DNA of 64,000 nt, from the NCBI GenBank assembly GCA_936450465.1, contig OW388292.1, forward strand, positions 27,850,368 through 27,914,367. The letters are read 5' to 3'. Within the stretch, counting starts at the first letter, position 1; each line of letters begins with the position of its first letter. The notes under the pieces are model-generated. The model was not told the origin of the DNA and did not search any database. It saw only the letters and a program-made list of their open reading frames with translations. This DNA comes from Gibbula magus. Its lineage: Eukaryota; Mollusca; Gastropoda; Trochida; Trochidae. The translations under genes were made by a program, and so were the position numbers. Shown piece after piece: positions 33,661-45,184 of the stretch.

Positions 33661-34444
33661 AAAACGCCCCCTAGGTTGCATCGAGTGTTTGCTGGAGACC
33701 TATATGATTGTTATCTTATATCATAGAGACATTTCACCATGTCAAATTGCATTGCAGGATGGACCGACCACCGGACACCATACCATGCCGTAAGCCCATC
33801 GGCCCTTTTAGAGATATTTAGCTTTCTAGACCTTTTAGTACTGGTGAAAAAGATGAAAATAGGTTTTAAAGGCGGTGACCTCTACAATTAAGAATTCCCA
33901 TTGACCAAAGAGTCTGCACAAAAAAATGTCAGCCCTGTCTAGAGTTATTTGTCGAAAAAGCAAAACATTTCGAGACGATATGATGGACGGTCATGGGGCT
34001 TTTATTGCTTTAAACAAACAGTTCCCAGGTCCATTAGTTCGATATGATACACCCTATACTAACAGTAAAGAAAGGGATCCAACGCGAATTTTACAACATG
34101 CCCGAACATGCCCACATTTCAAATTGTTACCACACATGTCACACGTAATACATTATACAGATTTAAAGCAAAGTTATTTCTCTTTCGATTTAAACAAACA
34201 TCAACAAAATCTCTACATAAAAATGTATATTTAACTTTCTCGATTTACTTTAACATAAATTGAATTATATAATGACTTTAATCAAAATGTTGTTGAGAGT
34301 TATGTCATCGGAATATTCGAGAATTAATATAAGAATATGTAGTCTTACACATGTAAAAAAAATCAGCAGTCAACCATTTGCTCAAACTTTTTAATTGAAA
34401 GAATAGATTACCTATTCGATTGATTATGAAGCATATTAAGTGTA
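33661..34444. other. No gene; repeat fragment
   Basis: 33880-33960 contains one unit of the repeat seen at 26590-27160. The plus-strand frame 33926-34234 starts inside that repeat and shows no domain. Confidence 0.45.
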
Positions 34445-35741
34445 CGAGGGGCGTTCAATAAGTGTTGCAAGCGGGGCATTGGTGTTTACATAAACAGTGT
34501 CAGCTTATAGCAGGTGTTACTATAGTCAAAACATAACATTGACACATGTCAAAACAATTTCTAGACATAACAATTATTTAGATATAATAGCTGCGCTGAC
34601 CTAGGGGTCTCCATAATCATGGATTCTCTCAAACATGAACAACGCGCTGTGATCAAGTTCCTTACTAAAGAGGGATGCAAAGCTACAGAAATACATAATC
34701 GTATGTGTAATGTGATGGGTAAGGATGCTCCTAATTTTTCAACAGTTTGTCGCTGGTCTCTTCAGTTCAAGCGGGGCAAGGAGTCCTTAGACCATGACCC
34801 ACGGTCAGGCAGGCCATCTGAAGTCACCCGACCGGAAGTTATTGCCGCTATCGAAAGACGAATTTTAGCTGACCGCCGTGTTAAAGTTTCTGAACTGTCT
34901 TTGGAATTCCAGATATCAGTTGGAAGTGTTGAAAAAATAATTCATGACCATCTTGGTATGTCCAAGGTATCTGCAAGATGGGTACCCAGAAACCTCACAG
35001 CACAAGATCGCCAGAAAAGAACCGAAAGTTGCATGGAGCTCCTGGATCGGTTTAATGCGGATGAAGCCAGGTTTTTGTCTCGTCTGGTGACAGGTGACGA
35101 AACCTGGATCCACCACTGGGACCCGGAAACTAAACTGGAATCCAAGCAATGGAAGCACCCGAGTTCACCGCCTCCCCTGAAGTTTCGCACTCAACCATCA
35201 GCTGGCAAGGTTATGGCGACAATCTTTTGGGATGCAAAAGGCATATTATTAATTGATTACTTGCCAACCAAAACTACAATGAATGGTCAATATTATGCCA
35301 ACCTAATGCAAGAATTGCGAAAGACAATTCGACAGAAACGCCGTGGAATGTTGACACGTGGTGTTCTGATTTTGCATGACAACGCTCCAGTCCATAAGTC
35401 AAGAGTTGCACAGGCCGCTATACGTGATTGTGGATTCGAACAGCTTAACCACCCACCCTACAGCCCAGACCTAGCCCCCAGTGACTATTTCCTGTTCAGA
35501 AACCTGAAATCCGCCCTACACGGAAGGCACTTCCGGGATGACGAAGACGTCAAAGCTGCCACAGAGGCGTGGTTAGGGGGGGCAAACGGAAGACTTCTAG
35601 AAAAGCGGCATCAAAAGTCTTAAAGAGAAATGGAATAATTGTATTGAGGTGAAGGGTAACTATATTGAAAAATAAAAGTAAAAAATTGACTACGCGAGTT
35701 GGTTTTATATTGAAGTTGCAACACTTATTGAACTCCCCTCG
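34445..35741 (+). mobile_element. mariner element, nearly complete
   Basis: Inverted termini of 26 bp (34445-34470 and 35716-35741, one mismatch), start 'cgaggggcgttcaataag', flanked on both sides by the TA expected for mariner (34443-34444 and 35742-35743). The 1297-bp length is right for the family. It sits in the intron between gene B exons 7 and 8. Confidence 0.93.
34619..35623 (+). CDS. mariner transposase, C-terminus frameshifted
   Basis: 334 codons from ATG. The N-terminal helix-turn-helix region (about residues 5-110, including 'SGRPSEVTRPEVIAAIE') would bind the inverted termini. The catalytic triad is visible: VTGDETWIHHW (first Asp), LILHDNAPVH (second Asp) and YSPDLAPSDYFLF (third Asp), the D,D34D arrangement of mariner. 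After AWLGG the frame changes at a run of seven G (35576-35582). In the other frame the expected ending (SGIKSLKE, NNCIEVKGNYIEK) is recognisable but interrupted by TAG, so the final ~30 residues are lost. It cuts and pastes DNA at TA sites in the family; activity here is doubtful. Confidence 0.9.
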   Translation: MDSLKHEQRAVIKFLTKEGCKATEIHNRMCNVMGKDAPNFSTVCRWSLQFKRGKESLDHDPRSGRPSEVTRPEVIAAIERRILADRRVKVSELSLEFQISVGSVEKIIHDHLGMSKVSARWVPRNLTAQDRQKRTESCMELLDRFNADEARFLSRLVTGDETWIHHWDPETKLESKQWKHPSSPPPLKFRTQPSAGKVMATIFWDAKGILLIDYLPTKTTMNGQYYANLMQELRKTIRQKRRGMLTRGVLILHDNAPVHKSRVAQAAIRDCGFEQLNHPPYSPDLAPSDYFLFRNLKSALHGRHFRDDEDVKAATEAWLGGANGRLLEKRHQKS

Positions 35742-35743
35742 TA

Positions 35744-37486
35744 TATCTGTAGAAGGACGGCATGTGCATGGTTCACTGTGATGAATACATTATCAGTACA
35801 TTGAGTACAATACATTTCTTTTAACATTTTTTAACAAAAATATAATATAGTGGAAGGTTGGCGTGTTGAATAGCTGCCAAAATTATGGATTGTAGATGCT
35901 TGCGTCGTGCTCTTGGTACCGCGCTGATAACACTTTGGACTTAAACATTCTTAAATTGATTTATCTTTCAATTAAAACAAACATCAACAAAATCGGTGCA
36001 GTATTTCTCAAGTTATGACACTTTTACTCGTCAAACTTGAGTGGGCCAAAATGGTGTCTCAGAAATACATCGACAAAATCGAGGTTCAAGTCGATATTTC
36101 ATTCCTACTATCACTTTACATACCTTATACATGTGTAATACTTGAATTGTTCGTGGTATTTTACCGTAACAAATTTATTGCAACTTTATAGTAATTATAA
36201 GCAAATCTTCGAGGGACCTACACCATTTTGGAGGAAGAAACCATAAAATAAATATTTTCTTTAATTTATGAATTTATAAATAATGTCTGTTAATCACAGT
36301 ATATATCACACTTAAAATTAAAAGATCGAAGTACGATTTCTTTTACTTCAGACATTCAAATTGAACGACTAATTGTTTGATCAGTCATCGAAGCTTTAAT
36401 CCAAAAATGCATTGGCATACATATCCTTTCATAATATTTTCTAGGCTTATCGGGGTTCCTCCAACTATGCCTTTTAAAGGCTGTTCTTGTTTATATTGAC
36501 GACATATTTTATTAATTTAATTTCTACATTTAACACATTTTATACTTAAATGCAAAACACTCTGGCGAACACCCATTTTGAAAAAGCGATTTCAGCACCC
36601 CAAGTGTATTTGAACTGACAAAAAATAAATATCATACTTTGATGCATAAAATTACAATACTTCTTTACAGAACAGTTGTCGATCGAATATATTCAAAATC
36701 TACCTTCTTCCGCCACAGCGATTGATTTTGTTAAACTGTTGAAGACGTGGTCGCCTTTCTTTTTCAGTTGAGTGTAGGTTGGTCGCCATAAGCATTTCGG
36801 GCTTGAAAAGTCTTGTGAGCTGCTACTCTCCTTTACAACGTTTAGTATTTTGTATATTAAAGTATTTATATAGATCTTACATTTTGTGATACCTTTTTTG
36901 TATTTTATTCAACATGTATCTTATCTTACAGTTAACAAGTCAACAGACACCTACTAGCATGGGTTTTTACACGGACACTGGAATTTTCGCATCTCCCAAT
37001 AAAATTCGACCTTGAACATACACAGCAAATCTGAAACAAACACATATATGTCATTGGCCAATAAAACAGTTTCAAAAGGCTCGAAAACTGGTAAATATGT
37101 ATCGAGCATGCCTATGGACTGCTTTGGTTCAATCAATCCTGTCTGTGTTTGCCGTAAATGGAATAATGTTATCTTAGCTTTTAACAATATTAACTGTGAC
37201 TGTTCATGGTCTTAATACAAGGCTTGAGTAAACAGGAGGCATGCTCACAATTACAATGAAGGCTCAATATTAAAATGTTCACTGAGTGAGTGAGTGAGTT
37301 ATTGTTTAACGCCGCATCGGAAGTATCGCAGCTATTTTCGGCGATAAAATGTTCAGTGTTCATTAAGAGAGAACAATAACATGATATTCAAGATAAACAA
37401 AAGTGTTCATTTCAAAGATGGCACTAAGAACTTTTAGATATTGAATATTCAGAGTCGAACTAAAGTTAAAGTAGTCATTAAATACA
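35744..37486. other. Intron 7 of gene B, no gene
   Basis: Dispersed repeats: 36550-36690 matches 25140-25340; 37268-37345 holds 'gagtgagtgagtgagtta' with 'tttaacgccgc', a fragment of a SINE-like family also seen at 45427. The frames at 36954-37215 show no domain. Confidence 0.5.
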
Positions 37487-38004
37487 CTGTCGGCCAAAAG
37501 AAACGCCTACTTGATATCTAATCAGATATCGTAAAAATTATAATGAACAGTTTAGCAATATTATAGCATAATGAAGTTTCACCATTTCTGCATAATATAT
37601 TTGAATTTCAGAAGTTCATGTCACGAAAGAATGGCGATTGTTGAAATAAGAAAACAATAATTGTTCAGTTTTCGATCAGTGCTTGGTCAGAAAAATATTT
37701 TCAAAATATTTTCATAGAACCACGAGCAACAATACAGACACGAATTCGCATTAAAGTGGTGATGATGCTACAGATGTACGTGGTTACGGTGCGCAAGTGA
37801 ATTAACCGAAAATAGTCGTCTTCATTGGGCGTGGATTTCATAAATGTTATTGACTCGAATCACAGTTTTCAACGATTTTAATGGACTTTCATATTAGTTA
37901 TTGCTACAGAATAACATGGAGATCACCATTAATTATCTTTAATAAATTATTGCATCATTCATTTTAAGGAAAATCAAGTATGCGTTTCTTTTGGCCGACA
38001 GTGT
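37487..38004. mobile_element. Tc1-type MITE
   Basis: Inverted termini 'cactgtcggccaaaagaaac' at 37487 and its complement ending at about 38004, with TA at each side (ata / tata). About 520 bp with no transposase frame. It lies within about 40 bp downstream of exon 7 of gene B. Confidence 0.8.
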
Positions 38005-38043
38005 ATATGAAGACAAATAAAAGTTTAAGCACCAGTCTCCTCC

Positions 38044-38168
38044 CTGCAAGGTGGTATGATGCCTCCCTTCACGTCCTTGTTAATGTTACTAAGTAACTCG
38101 GAGTTTTTCTCGTCATAACAACCACATTGAGACACGATCCGCTCCTGGATACAGAACAGCTGGCACGC
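38044..38168 (-). CDS. DEG/ENaC gene B, exon 7: Cys-rich thumb (3' border uncertain)
   Basis: Acceptor 'gtttgcag|GCGTGC', phase 0. Encodes ACQLFCIQERIVSQCGCYDE, then KNSELLSNINKDVKGGIIPPC. The C...C...CGC pattern is the thumb of DEG/ENaC channels. Exon 8 needs two bases from this exon, which fits an end at TGCAG (38044) and gives PPC-S-ETSF, but the next bases are GG instead of GT. The only nearby GT (ACTG|gtgctt, exon end 38033) gives the wrong phase. Either the donor is mutated, an intermediate exon exists, or there is a sequence error. A MITE ends 28-40 bp downstream. Confidence 0.75.
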
Positions 38169-40782
38169 CTGCAAACATAGCCAGTAGATCTATTTTAGAC
38201 TCTAGAAATACAGAACACCACAACATAAAACATTATATTATTTCAATATCTGTAGAGGTTGAAATCTTTCAAATGATATTCTGTGATTTTAAACTGGAAT
38301 CTCGTCTCGAAACATTTTGATAACATGCATATGTGACACGCCGAAATAAAGTACGTGGCTGATACACACGATAAGCTGTGCTTAATTAGTTCATTATTCG
38401 CTAAATACCCTATATGGATGATTTAAGACCCTTAAAACTGTGCAAATCTACAACGAACAGTCTCGTACACACTTTCAAAATAACATGTAACATGGATCGC
38501 AACACACACCCACCCGATATCCAACATGCTTGAACACAGTACAAAGATGGATCTATTAATATAACAAAAATAAATAATATACAAACATGCAAAAAACAAT
38601 CGGACCACACTAATTAGGTCCCTACCCTATTTGCTATTATGCTAGTCAAGGGCTGGTAACTCAATTCTCACTAAATATGAATCCAATGACATAATGAGGG
38701 GAGGCCCTATCCGCAAAGGATCCTTTTCAAAGAATTAGAAACCTCCGAAGGTTTGTTTGATTGTTTTTCAGAAGGTATTCTCCTTGGGATACTTATATCA
38801 TAAGACAGAGAGATGAGACCTTGGGAGCAGATTCCATCCGGCAAAAAACATGAGCCCTAACTTAACAATAACCCCAAAATGGTTATACTAGTCTTGTCAA
38901 GTGACTCTCTGTGCTTTGGGGAGAAGGACATCTTGGACAAAGATGAAATGAAAAGTTTAATGCAACATATAAATTTAAAGAGTCTTCTCTTACGGAGCTG
39001 GATGAGGGGTAGTGGCCAAATGTACTTCTTAGATTGTTAGTAGAACACCAACTTGAAACAACCCCCTAAATGTCTGACACAACCGTACATGCTCTCTAGA
39101 ATGGATGTCGAGTCGGCAGTGTTACTGTATAATGAACGTGCTCTAATGGCATCAAATAGTCGCTGAGTAGATTTCTTCAATTGGCAGTACGGCAGCGTAC
39201 TTCTAAAAGTAACTAGTGCCCTAACCAAATGAGTTTTCAGGCCACAAGGAGGCCCTTGATCCTTGTGAACATCGCCCATGCAAACGACAGACACACGCTA
39301 CCGTGAAAATATATGTTTGCTGTTCAGCTAACAGCAGAAAATCTATCTGTGCTGATGAGAAGCACATAAGTGTGTGTAAAGGCTAGCGACCTCTTATGCC
39401 TTGGGCCCGGGTTCGAATCCTGGTGGAGACACCAAAACTTTGTGATCTGGGTAACATTCTGTGTTGTGGAAAGGCACTTCCTCCACATTGCACCCAGTTC
39501 TCCTTGATGTTTAATGGGTACCTGAACACGAGAAGTAAGGATCTGAGTCATGCAGAGCGCTAAGTAATTCCTTAAAACATCGAATCAGGGGATAACTACC
39601 CATGGGATAGCTGTTGAGTATCATCAGACAACTTCAATTGTTGGAGCTCGAGAACAACAAAATGTGCAGAAAAGGGGACGAGGATTCCCCTATTTCCACA
39701 TCAGTGTCCATCTATCTTCATATTGAAGGTTTTCAGAATTCCTCTTCGAAGCCAGCATTGTGTCTCTCGATTACTCTCATTGTTATATCAACTGGGTATA
39801 ATCTCAATCTCAATGCAATAGCTGAACTTTAAAAGCTTATATTTATGAAGAAAAATATGACTGAAATGAAAATAAAATGACTTTCATGAAGAAAAAAGGT
39901 TGATAAAATTTCAAACTCGAAAATAAATACTAAAAATGATTTTAATTAGAATTTTGGTAAGGAACGTTTATTCTAATGAGAAAAACGATTTCGATGAAAA
40001 AATTATGAAAATTCAAGTTTGAAATGAAAAATTGATAAAACATGTCATGCCATGTCTTACAGGGTTATCATGATAACCCGTGGAATAGTTGGGAAGAATG
40101 GCATCTGGTGTTGAGACTGGTCCAGAGGAGTTAAGAGTACTGCTACATTGTTATAAATGACGGCATAACCAGTCGCATTTTCAGAGATATGTTACTTTTA
40201 TATTTAGAAGTTACACAGCACGAAGCCCATATTTTGGTTGAGAGATGATATCGGATATGATTATTATGAAAAATGGTTTGTAATAACATGTTTATCATAT
40301 ATCACACTTTAAAGAAAACAGGAAAGAGGTAGTTAAAACAAACAAGTAAGCATATGATGTACGTTTTGATGAGAAAATACACATATATGCACATGCAGAT
40401 CTGTCAATATATTCCTTTTGGCATTGGCGACGTTTTTGATTTTTTACGAAAATGAAATACTTCGACTCCAAGTTGCATGTGAAGTTTCCCTGTGTTAGCA
40501 TGACTTTGAGCAGATATTTATGAATTTGCAGGCAAGGCTCATATGGTTGATATGGATTTTTGGGCCGGGATTTCCTTTTACCTCTAGCACCTAGGAAAAT
40601 GATAAATCATTTTATTCCTGGTCAAATAATTCCATTGAAAAACATGACAGAAAGACACCGTATCACTGCAGAAAAGTTCGAAAAGTTACACCCCTTTCAT
40701 TTTCAATGTCTTTAAATTACTGTTTTAAACTTTGAACTTCTATCCTAATAGGATCATAGGTGTGTGACATTATACCCGTTAC
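38169..40782. other. Intron 6 of gene B; SINE and degenerate sequence
   Basis: No gene is seen. It holds a tRNA-like SINE (39360-39600), a 'gatgaaaaaatta' tract at 39840-40030 recalling the foldback minisatellite, and a perfect 18-bp palindrome at 40062-40079 (gggttatca/tgataaccc). Confidence 0.5.
39360..39600 (+). repeat. tRNA-derived SINE
   Basis: A B-box-type sequence GGTTCGAATCC lies at 39410-39420 with a tRNA-like context ('ctagcgacctcttatgcc' before it), followed by a non-tRNA body ('gtgttgtggaaaggcac'). The A box is not clear, so this is not a functional tRNA gene. Confidence 0.55.
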
Positions 40783-40872
40783 CTGTAATGTATACTTTCT
40801 CTCATATCTGGCTTCAAACTCTGTCCCGTAATCACAATCATCGTTGGGCCAGTTCAGTCGCTCTATCTGAAG
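40783..40872 (-). CDS. DEG/ENaC gene B, exon 6
   Basis: 90 bp, 30 codons, phase 0 both sides; acceptor 'cgttacag|CTT', donor 'TTACAG|gtaacg'. Encodes LQIERLNWPNDDCDYG then TEFEARYERKYTLQ, the palm strand that usually reads i.RL..Py..C in this family. It is followed directly by the Cys-rich exon 7. Confidence 0.85.
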
Positions 40873-41074
40873 CTGTAACGTATCATCAAAAAATGATATA
40901 CCTCATGGATCTGGATGGAGTTTAATAGCTGATCAACGGACAAGCTCAAGGCTAACGTTTTTTAAGTTTAAATTGAGATTTACGAATAAAACGTTTGTAG
41001 ATATAGCTGGTTATAAATCACATTGTATCTTGTTTTATAAAAAGAATCCAGAAAAATATTCAACAAGTCTCTAC

Positions 41075-41238
41075 TGTTCGCATGGCAACATTCGTTTCCA
41101 TGGCAGCTGACATGGAAAGACCCCCCACTTCCGGGTCAGGCCACGTGTTCGTGTCGTGAATCTGCAGTTGTGCTCCTGCACCGGACGCGATGGAGTTGAT
41201 ATAATCTTCAACGTCAAGAAAGAGAATCAACTCTAAAC
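41075..41238 (-). CDS. DEG/ENaC gene B, exon 5
   Basis: 164 bp, acceptor 'acttgcag|GTTTAG', donor 'CGAACA|gtagag'. Encodes GLELILFLDVEDYINS, then GAGAQLQIHDTNTWPDPEVG and GLSMSAAMETNVAMRT. This is the conserved 'GL.l.L...........g..v.iHd...P' segment of the beta-ball/palm, common to acid- and peptide-gated DEG/ENaC channels. Confidence 0.88.
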
Positions 41239-41519
41239 CTGCAAGTTCAATAGAAAAGATTATGTTTATAAGTCTTTCCATATTGACAACGTTTCATGTG
41301 CGTTTCACATTTTTAGTTGCAGAGTAATTATTGTCTAGAATGATCAAAATACAGATTTTTACAAACATCACAATCATACTATTGCTTCATTGATTTAATG
41401 TAGTGTTAGGGGAGAGGCCAGTCCGCTTGTATATATGATTACTTAATTAACAGCAATTGCATAACTAAATGTAGTTCATATATGTAGTTGGTACAGAGGA
41501 CTTATAAATTTAAATTCAC

Positions 41520-41611
41520 CACCACTAGGCCCGCTCTTGTAACTGATTAAATCTTCACTCTCTAGTGTGTAGCAGTTTCCAAACGTTGATGTGGGGTGGA
41601 TGCGAAATTGA
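41520..41611 (-). CDS. DEG/ENaC gene B, exon 4: GNCY motif
   Basis: 92 bp, acceptor 'attttcag|TCA', donor 'GGTG|gtgaat'. Encodes S-QFRIHPTSTFGNCYTLES, then EDLISYKSGPSG-G. The GNCYT box is one of the most conserved family signatures. Phases match exons 3 and 5. Confidence 0.9.
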
Positions 41612-41828
41612 CTGAAAATAAATTCAATACAAAATAAATTTAAAAAGCTTCAGTTGACATTACCGATAGTAGTTCGGCAGTTCTTTGATTTGGAAGGTTA
41701 TTATATTATATGTGAACTTTTTACTAGTTTCCAGTTTCAGATTCCGTTTACCTATAAAAAAAAAACCAATGGTAGTGTAACTGTTAACAATTGCCCATGT
41801 TATAATGATGATGGGAGAAGAAGCTCAC

Positions 41829-41909
41829 CTTGCATTGCATGCTTGGTCGGAGAAGGTGCAGGACATAAGCATGTCCTCCATGCTGTGCCCGAGGAGGATT
41901 CGGGTTTCT
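41829..41909 (-). CDS. DEG/ENaC gene B, exon 3: GHS..DML.SC motif
   Basis: 81 bp, acceptor 'gcgttttag|AGA', donor 'GCAAG|gtgagc'. Joined to exon 2 it reads HDR-ETRILLGHSMEDMLMSC-TFSDQACNA, the family signature G...DMLlsC.f....C at the end of the finger helix. The two cysteines form part of the conserved disulphide set. Confidence 0.9.
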
Positions 41910-44111
41910 CTAAAACGCGAAAGATTATACAGAGGACATAAAATATCATCAGAGGACATAACAGTGCCAAGAACAGGTACAATTATCGTTCTTTTAATAC
42001 TTCTACGTACAAGTAAGATCACATTTGTCATGTAAATCCCAAAGCGGCCTTAGACCCCGTGAGTTGTCATGTTTAAACAATGTTTTGTGTTAAAGTAAGC
42101 ATCTTCAATTGACAAGCAGTTATTTTTCTGGATTATGTTTGATAATTGTGCCAGTTAATGTCGGTTCGAAACTGATGAATATATGCTTCATTATCACCAA
42201 AAATCAATATGGTTGCAAAATAATCGAGTTAATGTAATTGACACGAGCACATGTGCACAATCACGGTTGCCTAGACAACCATTGTTTCAACTCTTCCCGT
42301 ATTTCGTAGTCTGTGACGTCATACATTATATGTACGTGACATTGTATCTTTCTGGCGCAAGAGAAGAGCGACATTTTCTGGCTATTGTTACGCGAACAAC
42401 AAGAAATAGAATTGGTGGTAAAGACTATTATTATTTTATTTTATTTATTCTGTTAGTTGTCTCAGGATACAATTTCTAGTTTTCAGTTTTTGTTACGAGT
42501 AAGTTTATTATCATATACCTGTCTGTTTTGCAAATGTGATATCGGTAAAGGCACAGAACAGCGCCTATACTGCTGCATGATCCGAAAATCCATCAGCCAT
42601 ATCAGACAGGTCTGCAAAGCAATATCAATATCAGCTTGGGAGACTTTACCATAGAGTCATCTCCCTTTGTTTTTAAAGACTAAACTCACAATTACGCCGT
42701 AACCTCTGGAGCGTTGTAAAGTCAAAGTAATTCATCTTCTTCACCAATCACTGATGCTGTTGACACGATATAGTATATGTAATACCACGCACAAGCCGTA
42801 ACCATAGAAAAAGGTTTTCCGTTTTTAAAAAATGGTGCGACTTGTACAGCGACAATTTTGCTGAGTATGTTGAGTGTTAAACATAGAGTTGTAAGTCTCA
42901 AGGGATTTTGAGAGTTCAGACAGCAAGATGGTGGACAGCAAGATGGTGGACAGCAAGATGGTGTCATAATGACAACTCTACCCTGATTGTTTAGTTATCG
43001 CAGTCAGATAACATGAACTGCCTTCGGGCGACTTAACGAACCATGTACATTCGTTTTAGAACTCTTTTTATTGATGCGGGAGTTTTATTCAGCCATTGGT
43101 AATACTTATTTCAGTAAGAAAAACATGCAAGAGTATATAAACAACATCCGTCCTTATCAATATGAACCCCATCGTTAATCAACATATAGCTGAACATCAG
43201 GAATTAACGGTAAGATGTCAACACTGAGAGAGTTGGAGATACTGATTGTACTTTGGGACTGGCAAAATGAAACATTATAAATCTCAACATTTCAAGTGGA
43301 TGATTTCGTAAATTGAATAAGTTGTGTCTGCATATGACTAAAGTTTGGAGTCGTATACAAAGAAAGTTTATCAAAATTAAGAACTACACATTTAATTTCC
43401 TTTGTTCGTTTATTAACGCGGAAGTAACCAGTTTCTCGGGGGGTAAAATCTATCTTGATTCTCGGTAAATCATGTTAGCTTCAAAACATAATGGTATTTA
43501 AAAAAGATTAAAATAAAATAAAAGTTTTTCCAATTTGTCTAATGTGCAAAACATTCTTAAATTCTAATCGAATCTACAAACAGCGAAGTGTGACATTGTG
43601 ATAAGCTAGTACTAACATTGTGTAGCTGCTTATCAAATATGTTCAGATTATGAATGACTACTGGTCTAGAAAGCAAGTGTTGCAAGGACATTCAACACAC
43701 CTTCCGCCTCGCTGCGTCTATCTTTTCACTTGGAAAGTTAAAGAAATAAAACTTAATTGTCGAAGTAGTACACCAAATCATGCACAATACAATGCAAGTC
43801 CGATACTATTCGGAATTCTACAATACCCAACAAATATTTCCTCGACTCCAATACATTCCTATTCGCTCGGTAGAACAAAGAGAGGCAGGTATCTATGACG
43901 TCACAGCCAAAGCTTGCTGAAGACTCCCGGGAAATTGCATACGAGCACAGTTGGTGAGTTTGTTATAACTCGTTATTAGTATAGTAATGAAACACAACTT
44001 TCCATATTATTTTCGTGAACATGATTTTGAAGGATATTTTATTTGAACAGAATATAAATCTTTAAAAATATTCTCCTTAAAAACTGAACTCAGGAGTCTC
44101 TTTTAACTCAC
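41910..44111. other. Intron 2 of gene B, no gene
   Basis: 42780-43120 is a copy of the repeat at 23281-23830, with a triplicated 'cagcaagatggtggacag' at 42920-42962. The plus-strand frames (42183-42479, 43650-43898) have no domain. Confidence 0.5.
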
Positions 44112-44503
44112 CTGTCATGCATGCTGTAGATAAATTTAAATTCCTTTCTCATTTGTTTGATGTAAGATTGGGGACTTAATTCTCTTGGTTCGCCACCTCC
44201 CTGTTCCTGTCTGGAGTTGGTGAAATTAAACTTCTCTTTGGTAATAGATCTCTTTTTCCTCCCCTTGTGTGGAGTATTACTACCCCCGGGCTGTAACGTA
44301 GAGCCACCGGACTCTCCTGAGGGTGGATTGCTGTTTGCGACTGCCGGTGACGTACTAATAGATTGAACCGGAGGTTGATTGTTCTGAGTTGTTACGCCTC
44401 TTGGTGGAAGTGCCCTACCGTCACTTTGTGACGGCGAGGAATGTCCTGACTGACCGGTAGGTTTATTGTGGCTTGGAGTGTTTCCGCCACTTAGTTGATT
44501 TCT
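44112..44503 (-). CDS. DEG/ENaC gene B, exon 2: finger with furin-type site
   Basis: 392 bp, acceptor 'tttcctctcag|AGA', donor 'GACAG|gtgagt', phases identical to the gene A exon at 2950-1098. Encodes RNQLSGGNTPSHNKPTGQ, a Ser/Pro-rich stretch with one or two degenerate copies of the gene A repeat (GVTTQNNQPPVQSISTSP), then NSNPPSGESGGST, the basic site GRKKR|S (RKKR at 44249-44260), an NFT sequon, and SYIKQMRKEFKFIYSMHDR. The basic site is a good proprotein-convertase consensus. It is in the same region where vertebrate alpha and gamma ENaC are cleaved by furin. Confidence 0.9.
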
Positions 44504-44973
44504 CTGAGAGGAAATAATCATTGTTACGGCAAATGCACACCTTCAACAATTCCAAAACATATTCATTAGAATTTAAGTTCTCATGACAAGGTGTCTTCAT
44601 ACATATATCTCGTAGCACTTTGCACCATACCTTCATAACATTCAAGATTCTATATGTATATTCGATACCCCTTATGCTCTTTACAACGACTACTCTACCT
44701 TCTATGAGTGTAAATGAATAACAGAACACCTTGCATGGCTTAAGTATTAGCTACGAAGGTTGGATGTTTCTATCGGTGGCGGTCGTAAAGAGGTCTCTTA
44801 AAGACCGTTCAGACATAGCCATGGAAGGCACAGGGCATAATGTATTAATGATGGTGACGATTATATTGTTAAAGTGACGCTCTGACAATTTAGAAGAAAG
44901 GTAAATGCATCGCCTTGGTTGACAAAGGAGGGTAGAAGCAGTGGGTATGGTCCGTGCAATCTAGGAATCATCG

Positions 44974-45045
44974 CAATCTGCAGATTGTTCGAACAATCTA
45001 GGAATTTTTCACAATTCCTAGATTGTTTAAACAATCTGCAGATTG
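44974..45045. repeat. 33-bp-arm inverted repeat
   Basis: The arms 44974-45006 and 45013-45045 are complements with two mismatches and a 6-base loop (tttcac). Each arm itself contains 'caatctgcagattg', a perfect 14-bp palindrome. Confidence 0.85.
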
Positions 45046-45184
45046 TGAGACCTGAAAAATCTAAGAATTTGTTTCATTTTAGTTACATGTAGATTGTGAG
45101 CGTTTTCTTATTTCCTGTCTTCCTAATACAAATTGAATTAATGCGTACATTGTGAAATGTTTTTAACTGTCATTTCTATATCTT

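Noticed and set aside
33926..34234. 102-codon plus-strand frame
   Set aside because: Begins inside a dispersed repeat and has no recognisable domain.
38640..39300. Possible gene fragment in gene B intron
   Set aside because: Short frames only, no domain, no splice-compatible neighbours.
39840..40030. Second foldback element, from 'gatgaaaaaatta' strings
   Set aside because: Only a diverged A-rich tract; no inverted partner or terminal modules nearby.
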